From MADRE3 sp963718195 (GTDB lineage: Bacteria > Desulfobacterota > Desulfobulbia > Desulfobulbales > Desulfocapsaceae): a DNA stretch of 64,000 nt. Shown piece after piece: positions 37,390-46,835 of the stretch. A program made the translations under genes and the position numbers. The notes under the pieces were generated by a model. That model worked only from the letters and a program-made list of their open reading frames with translations. It was not told where the DNA came from and did not search any database. Where the stretch lies: contig CAVQYQ010000004.1 of NCBI GenBank assembly GCA_963718195.1, forward strand, positions 1 through 64,000, given 5' to 3'. Within the stretch, counting starts at the first letter, position 1. Each line of letters begins with the position of its first letter.

Positions 37390-38693
37390 TTCATCCTGAA
37401 CGTTTGCCCTCGCTCGTCTATGCGGACGAGCGGGGAAATATCTGTGATTTCCCGGAACTCCAGATGGCCGGTGCTGCCAACGGTTCTTTCTTTCAGCCGG
37501 AACTCAAAGACCTGATTCCGCTCCCGGAAGGCAGTGAACTGTTCACTCTTCCGGACCGGTTACCCCTCGGAATTGAGCCAGTATCAGGAGAAACCGTCCT
37601 TCTCGACAGCCACCCTGACGGCTCCGGGAATAAAATAAACGCTGTTGCAGCGTTTATGGCTCCCGCCCACACTGCTGTTTTTTCTACTGCCTATCAAGCA
37701 ATGGCTGATTCGGTCCTGCTCCCGTTATTTGCCTATACGGCTGTTGGCTGGCTTGACGGTACATTCTGGGTAGCCGGTTTTCGCAGTGACCGTGACGAGC
37801 GCCAGGATTATAAACATTTTAAACAGTCGGTAATCAACAAGAAAACACGCAGGAAATTGACAAAATACAAGAACAACCGACTGGTCCAACATCTTGGGAA
37901 ATGCTGTTTAACCTACAATTGCCCGGCTGCCAGAAATTATTTCATGGGCCGCTGGGAGGCGCCACTGCCCACGTCACCGACATGTAACGCACACTGCCTT
38001 GGCTGCATATCCCTCCAACCATCAGGATGCTGCTCTTCAACACAGGAACGCATACATTTTATTCCCTCCTCCCAGGAAATCTCGGAGATTGCGATTTCTC
38101 ACCTGACAAGCGCCCAGAGGCCCGTGGTCAGCTTCGGACAAGGATGCGAAGGAGAGCCGCTTCTACAGGCCTCTTTGCTTGAACAGGCAATCAGGTATAT
38201 TCGCAAGAGAACCTCGGCTGGGACGATCAACCTGAACTCCAATGCCAGCCTGCCCGAGTCAGTCGGCCGACTGGCCGCAGCCGGCCTTGACAGTATACGG
38301 GTGAGCCTGAATTCGGTACAGGAAATCTATTACGACCGCTACTATCGACCCCGGGATTACCGTTTTACAGATGTCCTGGATTCAATTAAGGAAATGAAAT
38401 CAGCAGGAAAATTTGTTTCGCTCAATTACTTTATACTTCCCGGTTTTACCGATTCATACACGGAGTCCGAGGCATTTTTCAACCTGTTAGAACAAACTGG
38501 TCCCGATTTTATTCAGTTGCGCAATCTTAATATTGATCCTGACTGGTATAGGAAAACACTTGAACTTCCGGAAAAACAGCCGTGCTATGGAGTTCGGGCC
38601 TGGCTGGACCGGATCAGATTACAATTTCCGAAACTGGGATTCGGCTACTATAATCCATATCTGCCCGAACTCTTTAAATCCTCATCCCTGTAA
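37386..38693 (+). CDS. Radical SAM protein of unknown specificity
   Basis: A 435-residue protein. Cluster-binding motif C200-x3-C204-x2-C207 in SPTCNAHCLGCISLQP, followed by GQGCEGEPLLQ (a GGE-like SAM-binding segment), INLNSNASLPE and DSIRVSLNSVQE, all typical of the barrel. The first ~195 residues are an unusual domain containing CCLTYNCPAARNYF (Cys near 172-178) just before the cluster, perhaps an extra metal site. It starts with GTG overlapping the stop of the 141-residue gene. Its substrate is not known; candidate roles include RNA, cofactor or peptide modification. Confidence 0.85.
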   Translation: MIHPERLPSLVYADERGNICDFPELQMAGAANGSFFQPELKDLIPLPEGSELFTLPDRLPLGIEPVSGETVLLDSHPDGSGNKINAVAAFMAPAHTAVFSTAYQAMADSVLLPLFAYTAVGWLDGTFWVAGFRSDRDERQDYKHFKQSVINKKTRRKLTKYKNNRLVQHLGKCCLTYNCPAARNYFMGRWEAPLPTSPTCNAHCLGCISLQPSGCCSSTQERIHFIPSSQEISEIAISHLTSAQRPVVSFGQGCEGEPLLQASLLEQAIRYIRKRTSAGTINLNSNASLPESVGRLAAAGLDSIRVSLNSVQEIYYDRYYRPRDYRFTDVLDSIKEMKSAGKFVSLNYFILPGFTDSYTESEAFFNLLEQTGPDFIQLRNLNIDPDWYRKTLELPEKQPCYGVRAWLDRIRLQFPKLGFGYYNPYLPELFKSSSL

Positions 38694-38838
38694 TCCCTTT
38701 CTATCTGTTACAGCAGGCTTATTCCCCTCTTTCAGCGCAATGCTGAAAAACCGTTTTTTTAATTGTAATTTTCTGGCAGTTTTATATGATAGTATTTGAG
38801 AAAGTTTATTAATTATCCTTAAAACACAAGGACAGCTT

Positions 38839-39264
38839 ATGAATCAGATTGTTGAACTACCAAACATGAGACTCACCACCCAGCGTCAAATTATTCTGGA
38901 AGAGTTGAATAAAGTGAAATCTCACCCTACAGCCAATGAAGTTTATGACATGGTTCGCAAACGTCTGCCGCGCATTGGGCTGGGAACGGTATATCGAAAT
39001 CTTGAGCTGATGGCAGAGAGCGGTATCATCTTGAAACTTGAAGTGGGGGGAACCCAGAAGCGTTTTGACGCCACGACCGATCTCCACTATCATATCCGCT
39101 GTGTGGAGTGCGGTAAGGTAGACGACATAGAACTGGAGGTACAGCATCAGATAAACGAGGCGGCCGCACGAAATACCAGCTACCAGGTGCTCAGCCATCA
39201 TATTGAGTTCTCGGGGACCTGCAGTCAATGCAGTTCAGGGACTCAGCACACGTCCATAAACTAA
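38839..39264 (+). CDS. Fur family transcriptional repressor (PerR-like)
   Basis: A 141-residue regulator with a winged helix (residues about 10-80, LTTQRQIILEELN and GLGTVYRNLELM) and a metal domain with HYHIRCVECGKVDDIE (H83, H85, C88, C91) and C128-x2-C131. The structural zinc CxxC pairs are complete, so it is a Fur-superfamily sensor. It resembles PerR/Fur-like peroxide or iron regulators more than Zur, but this cannot be settled by eye. It stands alone, with an AT-rich leader (38760-38830) that may be its own operator. Confidence 0.88.
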   Translation: MNQIVELPNMRLTTQRQIILEELNKVKSHPTANEVYDMVRKRLPRIGLGTVYRNLELMAESGIILKLEVGGTQKRFDATTDLHYHIRCVECGKVDDIELEVQHQINEAAARNTSYQVLSHHIEFSGTCSQCSSGTQHTSIN

Positions 39265-39301
39265 AAAAACAGTTTGATAAAACGATTGTAAAGGAACAGC
39301 T

Positions 39302-40513
39302 TCAATCGAAAGTGACTTTACAGAACCGACGCTTTCCAACTTTTACTATCATCTGCCCTTCCGGCTGAACTTTATACTCTATATCAGTAATTTTCTCGCC
39401 ATCTAGGCTGACAGCACTCTGTTTGATCATACGCCTGCCATCGGAGGTTGAACGCACCATTGCCGTATCAACAAGCAGTTTCGGCAACCAGATCGCCTCC
39501 GAACTTTGCAGCACAAATTCCTTGATATCATCCGGGAGATCATTTTTTGCAAATACATTCTCGAAATTTTGCTCCGCCTGCTGTGCGGCTTCATCTGAAT
39601 GAAACCGGGCAGTCATTTCTCTTGCAAGTTTCTGTTTGACAGCCTTGGGGTGGAGCTTTCCAGCTTCGACATCTTCTTTTAACCGGGTGATTTCAGGACT
39701 GGGAAGATCACTGAGAAGTTCATAATATCGATACATCAGGCTGTCTGAAATTGACATAATCTTGCCATAAATATCGTTTGCAGAATCAGTGATACCAATA
39801 TAGTTTCCCAGGGACTTGCTCATCTTGTTGACACCATCCAGTCCTTCCAGCAGTGGCAGGGTCAAAACGATTTGCGGTTCCTGGTTTCTTGAGCGCTGCA
39901 TATCTCTGCCCATGAGCAGGTTAAACAGCTGATCTGTTCCACCCAGCTCTACATCTGCCTCCATGGCAACGGAGTCGTACCCTTGAATGAGCGGATAGAG
40001 AAATTCATGGATAGAGATCGGTTTTCCGTTTTCAAAACGATTCTTGAAGTCCTCACGCTCAAGCATCCGGGCGACGGTCAGCTCTGAGGCTAACCTTATC
40101 ATTTCAAACGAGTCGAGTTTGCCGAGCCACTCGCTGTTGAAAGCAATCTTTGTTTTATAAGGGTCGAGAATTTTGAATACTTGCTCTTTATAGGTCTCGG
40201 CATTCCTGGCAATATCTTCCCGAGTAAGAGCCTTTCTGGTCTCCGATTTACCGGTGGGATCACCAATAAGACCGGTAAAGTCCCCGATCAGGAAGTAGAC
40301 CTCATGTCCGAGTTCCTGGAAATGCTTGAGTTTCTGAAGTAAAACGGTGTGCCCGAGATGCAGGTCAGGGGCTGTCGGGTCAAAACCTGCCTTTACTTTT
40401 AGCGGAACTCCCGTTTCACGGGATCGCTCCAATTTCTTTATGAGCTCTTCTTGGGAGATACAATCAACCACACCCCGCTCTATCAAATTGATCTGTTCGG
40501 CAACTTCAATCAT
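39302..40513 (-). CDS. tyrS: Tyrosyl-tRNA synthetase
   Basis: A 403-residue class I aminoacyl-tRNA synthetase. The HIGH-type motif is HLGH at 52-55 (PDLHLGHTV) and the second motif is KMSKS in GVNKMSKSLGN. The anticodon-binding C-terminus has an S4-like domain (RRMIKQSAVSLDGEKITD). Length and order are normal for the longer bacterial type. It lies 36 bases downstream of rny on the same strand. Confidence 0.96.
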   Translation of the reverse strand: MIEVAEQINLIERGVVDCISQEELIKKLERSRETGVPLKVKAGFDPTAPDLHLGHTVLLQKLKHFQELGHEVYFLIGDFTGLIGDPTGKSETRKALTREDIARNAETYKEQVFKILDPYKTKIAFNSEWLGKLDSFEMIRLASELTVARMLEREDFKNRFENGKPISIHEFLYPLIQGYDSVAMEADVELGGTDQLFNLLMGRDMQRSRNQEPQIVLTLPLLEGLDGVNKMSKSLGNYIGITDSANDIYGKIMSISDSLMYRYYELLSDLPSPEITRLKEDVEAGKLHPKAVKQKLAREMTARFHSDEAAQQAEQNFENVFAKNDLPDDIKEFVLQSSEAIWLPKLLVDTAMVRSTSDGRRMIKQSAVSLDGEKITDIEYKVQPEGQMIVKVGKRRFCKVTFD

Positions 40514-40549
40514 ATTTTTCTCACTGACCTCACAAAATGGTAGAGCAGC

Positions 40550-42115
40550 TTACTTGGCAAACTCAACGGCCCTGGTCTCACGTATAACGGTCACCCGTAT
40601 CTGACCAGGGTAGGTGAGCTTCTCTTCAATCGATTTGGCAATATCCTGACTCATCAGCAGGGCGTCACTGTCTCCGATCTTTCCTGAGTCGACAATGATA
40701 CGCAATTCACGGCCAGCCTGTATTGCATAGGACTTCTCCACCCCGCCAAAAGAATTGGCAATCCCTTCCAGGTCTTCCAGCCGCTTCACGTAGCTCTGCA
40801 ACATTTCCTTTCTGGCTCCAGGCCTGGCCCCGGAAAGCGCATCAGCCGATTGGACAAGGACATCCAGGACCGACTGGGGCGGCAAATCCTCATGGTGAGC
40901 ACCGATGGCATAGGCAATTTCTTCCTGCTCTCCATATTTTTTAGCCAGATCCCGGCCAATAATGGCATGCGACCCCTCAACCTCATGATCGACAGCCTTG
41001 CCGATGTCATGAAGCAAACCGGCACGTTTTGCCAGCTTGACATCAAGTCCCAGTTCAGCAGCCATGATGCCGCACAAAAATGCAACCTCAAGAGAATGCT
41101 GCAGGACATTCTGCCCGTAGCTGGTACGATACTTTAAGCGACCGAGAACATTGATCAACTCCACATGAACGCCATGGGCACCGACATCAAATGTGGCCTG
41201 TTCCCCAGCCTCTCGCATGTTGATTTCCAGCTCTTTGGTAACCTTGGCGACAACTTCTTCAATTCGACCTGGATGGATACGTCCATCTGAAATAAGCTGA
41301 TGAAGAGCCAGCCGGGCGACCTCTCTTCTCACCGGATTAAACCCCGACAAGATGACCGCCTCTGGTGTGTCATCAATGATAATATCAATTCCGGTAGCGG
41401 CCTCAATAGCCCTGATGTTTCTTCCCTCACGCCCTATGATCCGCCCTTTCATTTCGTCGTTGGGCAGCGGCACCATTGACACGGTCTTGTCGGCCACATA
41501 ATCACCGGCATATCGCGATATGGCCAGGGCGATTACATTTTTGGCCTTGCGGTCAGCCTCCATCTTCATTTCATTCTCGATCCGGGCAAGTCGCTTAGCC
41601 GCGTCCATGCGAGCCTGGCTTTCCAACGATTCCATCAGTAGCTTTTTTGCTTCTTCCTGGCTGATTCCGGAAATTCGCGACAACTCGTAACGCTTTTTTC
41701 CAATCAAGTTATCGACTTCTTTATAATTCTCTTCTATTTCAAGTTCCTTTTTCTTTAGCCGTTCTTCCCCACTCTGCAGATCTGAACGCTTTCGGTCAAA
41801 ATTATCCCACTCTTTCTTCAGCAATTCCCGTTTTTTACTGAGCAGGTTTCGTTCTTCCTTAAGCTCACGTCGATCAGTTTTAAGCTCGTCCTCAGCCGCC
41901 TGTTTTACCTGGTACGCCTCCTCCTTGCTCTGAAGCTGCGCTTCTTTTTTCAGTTGTTCAGCTTCAACAATTGCATTTTCTATCAGCTGTCTGGCCTGAT
42001 CTTTTATATTCTGCCGGTGACCTTCAACAATACGTTTTCTCAGGTAAACCCCGATGGCTGCCCCCAGCAGGAGCCCTAATAAAACAAACATGGAAGGATG
42101 ATTGAGTAAATCCAT
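40550..42115 (-). CDS. rny: Ribonuclease Y
   Basis: A 521-residue membrane-anchored endoribonuclease. An N-terminal transmembrane segment (about 5-24, LLGLLLGAAIGVYL) is followed by a long coiled coil (about 30-195), a KH domain (NDEMKGRIIGREGRNIRAIE) and an HD domain with HDIGK in RAGLLHDIGKAVDHEVEG. It initiates mRNA decay. Length and order are typical. An AAGGA-like site precedes the ATG. It is the last gene read from the zapB-zapA side, after a 790-base gap. Confidence 0.96.
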   Translation of the reverse strand: MDLLNHPSMFVLLGLLLGAAIGVYLRKRIVEGHRQNIKDQARQLIENAIVEAEQLKKEAQLQSKEEAYQVKQAAEDELKTDRRELKEERNLLSKKRELLKKEWDNFDRKRSDLQSGEERLKKKELEIEENYKEVDNLIGKKRYELSRISGISQEEAKKLLMESLESQARMDAAKRLARIENEMKMEADRKAKNVIALAISRYAGDYVADKTVSMVPLPNDEMKGRIIGREGRNIRAIEAATGIDIIIDDTPEAVILSGFNPVRREVARLALHQLISDGRIHPGRIEEVVAKVTKELEINMREAGEQATFDVGAHGVHVELINVLGRLKYRTSYGQNVLQHSLEVAFLCGIMAAELGLDVKLAKRAGLLHDIGKAVDHEVEGSHAIIGRDLAKKYGEQEEIAYAIGAHHEDLPPQSVLDVLVQSADALSGARPGARKEMLQSYVKRLEDLEGIANSFGGVEKSYAIQAGRELRIIVDSGKIGDSDALLMSQDIAKSIEEKLTYPGQIRVTVIRETRAVEFAK

Positions 42116-42906
42116 AACTGCCGAGATCCTTTTTGGTCTTGAAAAATTGCAACAGGGGAAAAATACTCAGAGAGGCGAACCTGGTGCGTTCGACTGACAG
42201 GAGATTAGACAGGAAGATAAGATTATACCCGGAAGTAGTTATCTTCCGGTATTGCTATGAAAACCACAGAAGATAACTGTCTGCGGTCATTGATGTACAA
42301 TTGGAATGTTCCGACATTACAACCACCGGAAACTCAAGCCATCATCTATCTTTATCCAGCACCTGGCACGGCGATATGTATACTACCAAAATGTGCCGAC
42401 CATGTGACTGGTTAACTGCCTGTCAGGTCTCTATAACGTCTGTTAAGTGTTTTTCCCGATTCTGCAATTTTACTGGTTTCGTAACACCAGACAGTAACGG
42501 AAAGAACAAATTCCGTCTCGACTGCCCATATATTTTAAACAATGTTCAGCCTCCATCCGAACATTGTGCTCAAAAGATTTTCCCCACCCTGCCGTGTCTA
42601 TAGGACAAGTTAAACCTATCGAAATAGGTGGGCGCCGCATATCAGCGTCTGGAAAATTATTGAATTTTCCATTTGAAGACAGTGGTAGCACCCTTTTTAA
42701 GAGAGTTGGCTCAACAACACTACAAATCACCAACAGCGCAGGGAAAAACCTGCTATCTCGTCATACTGCCATACACGTGACAGCCAACGAGACCTTACCG
42801 CAACGTCTTTATACTCTTTATCAGAAAGATCACACGTAAAAACTATTACTCCACCCGTATAGTATCAGAGTTCGGTGAAAACAGCAGCTAAAAACTCTTC
42901 GACAAA
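42116..42906. other. Long intergenic region between zapA and rny
   Basis: About 790 bases with no convincing reading frame, unusual between co-directional genes. It holds an inverted repeat at 42229-42249 (CCGGAAG/CTTCCGG, 7-base loop) and the RNA-like segment at 42617-42760 on the minus strand. 6S RNA is often encoded next to zapA in Proteobacteria. Confidence 0.5.
42617..42760 (-). ncRNA. Candidate structured RNA next to zapA (possible 6S RNA)
   Basis: On the minus strand a segment of about 140 bases is closed by GAGATAG (near 42759) pairing with CTATTTC (near 42621). Inside are GTTGGTG, TTGAGCCAACTC then CTTAA, and the small hairpin GGAAAATT-CAAT-AATTTTCC. A UUCG-capped hairpin (ACCTAT/ATAGGT) follows near the end. 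The order resembles the 6S RNA layout (closing stem, GGTTGGTG, GAGCC, CTTAA, 3' hairpin, GCGGC), but it is about 40 bases shorter than E. coli 6S and is a by-eye guess. Confidence 0.35.
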
Positions 42907-43209
42907 CTATTTTTCCGGGATAAAGTGGTGCTCTATTTTTTCACACAAAACCCCGAGACGAGCTTCACTTCCCAGCCGATAATTGTCAAATTCCTGTTTC
43001 AGCCTAACATACCGTGAGGCGAGGTTAAGGCATGCCATTACAGCAACTTTGGTTACAGGTATCGTTTTTCCTGATTCATTACTGCTGTCCTCAACCTGCT
43101 GGCGGACAAGCTCAAGAATCGCTTCCATTTCCTCCTCGGAAGCACCCGTATAAAAAGCAAATTCCTGTCCTAGCAGATTGAACTTAACCAATCGTTCCGA
43201 GTCGGGCAT
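42907..43209 (-). CDS. zapA: Cell division protein ZapA
   Basis: A 100-residue protein. VKFNLLGQEFAFYTGASEEEMEAILELV then VTKVAVMACLNLASRYVRLKQE is the ZapA fold with its C-terminal coiled coil. It stabilises the FtsZ ring. A good ribosome site (GGAGG) precedes it. It follows the ZapB-like gene on the same strand. Confidence 0.9.
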   Translation of the reverse strand: MPDSERLVKFNLLGQEFAFYTGASEEEMEAILELVRQQVEDSSNESGKTIPVTKVAVMACLNLASRYVRLKQEFDNYRLGSEARLGVLCEKIEHHFIPEK

Positions 43210-43266
43210 GAATAGGCTTTCCTCCGGTTAGTATTTTACGCAGAGCGTTCCTTTCCCACACAGATA

Positions 43267-43656
43267 TCAGCGAGAGGCAGATTTTGCCGTAAACAGGTTT
43301 CCCTGAACGCCTCCGCTCGATTCATCGCCACCCAGCTCTGCCTGCTCCTGTTCCGACTCCTCAGTTTCTGATTCGAGATCATCAGTTGGATCATCCGAGG
43401 GGTCACCTGCAATCTCTGTCACTTCGAGCTCTGACTCCCAGGCCTCGATACGGTCGATCAAGGTGCTGACACGGCCACCAAGATCTCCCCGTTCCAATTC
43501 CATGGACTCAATCTGCTGTTGCAACTGGTCATTTTTATGCTGTTGTGCCTTAAGCTCCTGCGCTTGTTGTTTGATCTCTGCTTTTAGTTCTGTATACCCT
43601 GCAAGTAAGCGTTCTACAAAATCCTCAAGACGCTTGATTTCACTCTCATATTCCAT
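43267..43656 (-). CDS. ZapB-like coiled-coil cell division protein
   Basis: A 129-residue protein with a coiled coil over residues about 1-75 (EIKRLEDFVERLLAGYTELK) and a very acidic tail (DDPTDDLESETEESEQEQ). It matches the ZapB-type proteins found next to zapA. The assignment rests on coiled-coil character and position rather than sequence signature. The start at 43656 has GGGG five bases upstream. Confidence 0.75.
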   Translation of the reverse strand: MEYESEIKRLEDFVERLLAGYTELKAEIKQQAQELKAQQHKNDQLQQQIESMELERGDLGGRVSTLIDRIEAWESELEVTEIAGDPSDDPTDDLESETEESEQEQAELGGDESSGGVQGNLFTAKSASR

Positions 43657-43757
43657 TTCTAATCCCCTGTTTTCAAGTAGTTTTATTGGCTAACTATACC
43701 ATGGTAGCAAAAGTGCGCAACATCAATAGGTGACGGTTGATACCCAGACCATTTGTT

Positions 43758-44249
43758 TTAGCTGCGGGAGTAATTCCAATGAAGTGGTTTGTCGCCTGCA
43801 TAGGGCATATAACCATGAAAAATTCGGGGATCATCGTCAAAAACAAGCGGCAGGAAATATTTATCTCCTTCCCACATCGGCAACGTCAAGATATCCTTCA
43901 CCGGAAACCAGAGCAGTTCCCCTTCGTCATTGCTCAGTGACGGGGTACCACTGAATTGATCGACTCTATAAATGAAACCAAACCAATCTTCACCATTGGG
44001 GCCAAACCCAGTCCAGTTTATCGTTCCTCTCAACACCAGCTTTTCACAGATAATTCCCGCCTCCTCTTGAATTTCGCGACAGATACACTGCTGGATGTCT
44101 TCGCCAGCTTCCATTTTACCGCCGAGCCCATTGTATTTACCAAGGTGCTGGTCATCTGGTCGTTTATTACGGTGAACAAGCAGGGTATTCTGCCTGTCGG
44201 GAGACAGGATGTAGCCCAGCGTTGCCAATATCGGTGTATACACACTCAC
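43758..44249 (-). CDS. NUDIX hydrolase (MutT-like)
   Basis: A 163-residue enzyme with a complete Nudix box: G-KMEAG-E-DIQQCIC-REIQEEAGI at about 46-69. It hydrolyses a nucleoside diphosphate linked to another group. The context, GLGGKMEAGED with LLWFPVKDI, is the 8-oxo-dGTP/7,8-dihydroneopterin-triphosphatase type. It is divergent from the MltD-type gene and co-directional with zapB-zapA, but separated by about 100 bases. Confidence 0.9.
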   Translation of the reverse strand: MSVYTPILATLGYILSPDRQNTLLVHRNKRPDDQHLGKYNGLGGKMEAGEDIQQCICREIQEEAGIICEKLVLRGTINWTGFGPNGEDWFGFIYRVDQFSGTPSLSNDEGELLWFPVKDILTLPMWEGDKYFLPLVFDDDPRIFHGYMPYAGDKPLHWNYSRS

Positions 44250-44369
44250 TCCTTGTCATTTCAATATTATGCAGTAGATTATCCTGAACATCTAAATCCA
44301 CTAAAACCGAAATCAATGCACGACCGCAATGCCAACGAAAAGAGTGGGCAGCCACACACGACTATCACC

Positions 44370-46271
44370 ATGACGCCTCGACCCCCTCATTCCGCGGTTT
44401 CCTTGTTCTGTGTTGTTCTCGCCTTGATCGGTTGCTTCCTGCCCCATACGTCGAATGCGAAAGCGGACCCCAGGCACTTTCCGCATTATAAGGTAATTCA
44501 CGCAAACGTCGTTTTCTGGGAGAAAGTATACTCAACCCACTCGGGTAATACCGCAATTATTCATGACCGGAACAACCTGAGTCGTATTTACACGACCGTT
44601 ACCCTGTTGGATAAAAATGTCGCCGGTGCCCAGAAGCAGAATAGTAAACAGATTGAAAGGACAAAAGATTATTACGCAAAACTGCTCACCGGCCTAGCCA
44701 GGAAAAAGAAGCCGGAATCGCAGGAGGAAAAGCGGGTAGCCGCTCTTTTCGGCACCGTACATTCTCCAGAAATATACCGCAAAGCTGCCGGGAATATACG
44801 TGCACAGACAGGGGTGAAGGAGCGATTCACTCAAGGAGTTGCTCGTTCCGGAGCATATATGAGACAGATAAAACAGATATTCAGAAACAGCGGCTTACCA
44901 GAAGACCTTGCCTATTTGCCCCATGTTGAGTCCTCCTTCAACCCCAATGCCTTCAGCAAGTTTGGAGCATCCGGAATGTGGCAGTTTACCCGCTCCACCG
45001 GCAAAAATTTCATGCGCATTGATTACATAATCGATGAACGCAGAGATCCACTTATTTCGGCACAGGCTGCAGCCAGACTTCTGAAAAAGAACCATGACCT
45101 TCTTGGTTCCTGGCCACTTGCTCTGACTGCATACAATTATGGCGCGGCTGGAATGAAGCGGGCCTTAAATCAGGAAGGAAGTTATGAAAATATTTTCAAG
45201 AATTATCGAAAAGGTCACTTCAAATTTGCCTCAAGAAACTTTTATTCAGAATTTCTTGCTGCGGTAATCGTTGCAAAAAAACAGGAGCGCTCAGGAACAA
45301 TCCGGTTTGACAAACCTCTTTCCACGGTTTCAGTAAAAATGCCGGCCTATGTCAATGCATCGAAACTTTGTTCATATCTCGGCATCAGAACGGACCAGCT
45401 GAAGCGCTATAATCCATCATTGCGAGAGCCGGTGTTCGACGGAACAAAATATATTCCAAAAGGTTTCGTTCTAAAACTGCCCTCTCGGTTTAATAATAGT
45501 GCTCTTCTCAGTGGCGCTCCATCTTCGATTTTCAGCAAAAGTCAGAAGCGCAGCAAATTTTACCAGGTGCGCCCGGGTGATACGGCAGGTGCAATAGCTG
45601 CCGCTCACAATATCCCGCTCAGCACGCTCATTCAAACCAACCATCTCAATCGACAGGGATTCATCAGGGCGGGGCAGAATCTCAGGATCCCACCCACTTC
45701 TTCTTCGGTGTTCCCCAAAAACACAGAATCTGCTGTTCGTCGTTCTGCCGAAATCGTATTAAAAGATGACAAGAAGAGTTCACCAGGACCTTCCTCACCG
45801 CACGCCGAGGAAAATCTTGCAGTTTCCGGTAACCTCAAGGTTCTCAAGCATCGTAAAACAGCAGGTCTGAATACCGGAATCGCAGAAGTCCAGCCGGATG
45901 AATCGATTGGACTCTTTGCAGATTGGCTCAAGGTAACGCCTGAGTCGATTCGACTGAGCAACAACATTGCTCCTGGCAAAGATATTTATCCAGGCCAATC
46001 TGTCATTCTCGAGTTCCTGAACGTCACGGCAGCCGATTTCGAAATTGCCAGGTTCGATTTTCATCAGGAAATCCAGGAAGATTTCTTCAACTCCTACACA
46101 GTCGTTGATGTTACCACTTACCAGGTATCGGAGGGTGATACGATCTGGGATCTATGTCATAAACGGTTTGATCTACCGCTCTGGCTATTGAAAAAATACA
46201 ATGATAAGCTGAATTATAATCGGCTCGACTCATCGAGCAGTCTTCAGATTCCTGTATTAAAAGAAATTTAG
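44370..46271 (+). CDS. Lytic murein transglycosylase with three LysM domains (MltD-like)
   Basis: A 633-residue exported protein from this start. A signal peptide covers about residues 1-30 (ending TSNAKA). The SLT domain carries catalytic E177 in LPHVESSFNPNAFS, then GASGMWQFTRSTG and ALTAYNYGAAG. LysM repeats lie at about 396-440 (FYQVRPGDTAGAIA), 504-548 (AEVQPDESIGLFADW) and 582-632 (TYQVSEGDTIWDLC). It cleaves peptidoglycan glycan chains with muropeptide release. ATG at 44316 or farther upstream is possible but gives an over-long N-terminus, and the region up to 43956 overlaps the Nudix gene. No strong ribosome site was seen. Confidence 0.88.
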   Translation: MTPRPPHSAVSLFCVVLALIGCFLPHTSNAKADPRHFPHYKVIHANVVFWEKVYSTHSGNTAIIHDRNNLSRIYTTVTLLDKNVAGAQKQNSKQIERTKDYYAKLLTGLARKKKPESQEEKRVAALFGTVHSPEIYRKAAGNIRAQTGVKERFTQGVARSGAYMRQIKQIFRNSGLPEDLAYLPHVESSFNPNAFSKFGASGMWQFTRSTGKNFMRIDYIIDERRDPLISAQAAARLLKKNHDLLGSWPLALTAYNYGAAGMKRALNQEGSYENIFKNYRKGHFKFASRNFYSEFLAAVIVAKKQERSGTIRFDKPLSTVSVKMPAYVNASKLCSYLGIRTDQLKRYNPSLREPVFDGTKYIPKGFVLKLPSRFNNSALLSGAPSSIFSKSQKRSKFYQVRPGDTAGAIAAAHNIPLSTLIQTNHLNRQGFIRAGQNLRIPPTSSSVFPKNTESAVRRSAEIVLKDDKKSSPGPSSPHAEENLAVSGNLKVLKHRKTAGLNTGIAEVQPDESIGLFADWLKVTPESIRLSNNIAPGKDIYPGQSVILEFLNVTAADFEIARFDFHQEIQEDFFNSYTVVDVTTYQVSEGDTIWDLCHKRFDLPLWLLKKYNDKLNYNRLDSSSSLQIPVLKEI

Positions 46272-46320
46272 AAATAACAGGTCAACATCACTGAGCTGTC
46301 GTGATCAAGAGGGGTAACAT

Positions 46321-46689
46321 ATGGATATCAACCAAACAATTGCTGAACTCAAATCCCGTCCGGATTTTTCTGATCATGTCGGCATGCTTCTCATTCACAA
46401 TGGTACCGTCCGGTCCTGGTCCAGAAACGACCGTTCAGCAGTAAAATCCATTGAAGTTCTGCCTGATCATCAGAAAATCAGAGCCTTGCGAGATGAATTT
46501 CTCCGCCACGATGGAATTTACGAAATCATTATCAAGGCCAACGAAGGGACGCTCACACCCGGTGACGATCTGCTCTTTATCATCGTTGCCGGAGACATTC
46601 GGGAACATGTCAAACCGGTTCTGGCGGAGCTTCTTGATCGGGTTAAAGCAGAAGCGGTCACAAAACGTGAGTTGCCCCCTACGACCTGA
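46321..46689 (+). CDS. MoaE-like molybdopterin synthase catalytic subunit homologue
   Basis: A 122-residue protein resembling MoaE but about 30 residues shorter. VGMLLIHNGTVRSW (19-32) fits the N-terminal strand, GTLTPGDDLLFIIVAGDIR near 77 fits the hinge region and VKAEAVTKREL near the C-terminus retains the two lysines that sit in the MoaE active site, with one fewer residue between them. MoaE with MoaD adds sulfur to precursor Z. No moaD is adjacent. A role in molybdopterin or tungstopterin synthesis is therefore likely but not certain. Confidence 0.7.
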   Translation: MDINQTIAELKSRPDFSDHVGMLLIHNGTVRSWSRNDRSAVKSIEVLPDHQKIRALRDEFLRHDGIYEIIIKANEGTLTPGDDLLFIIVAGDIREHVKPVLAELLDRVKAEAVTKRELPPTT

Positions 46690-46835
46690 ACCTCGGTTTT
46701 CTAACAGATAACACAAAATTGCATCAACAATCAGGCAGTGGTATAAAGAATGATACCGGGCCCTGAAACAGACAGTGAAGAGTCCAAAGATAACATCCAG
46801 AGGTATAATTCGGCACTTTTAAGGGCATACATACA

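Noticed and set aside
43956..44369. N-terminal extension of the transglycosylase gene
   Set aside because: It overlaps the Nudix gene antisense, has no transglycosylase or signal-peptide character, and the signal peptide starts at 44370.
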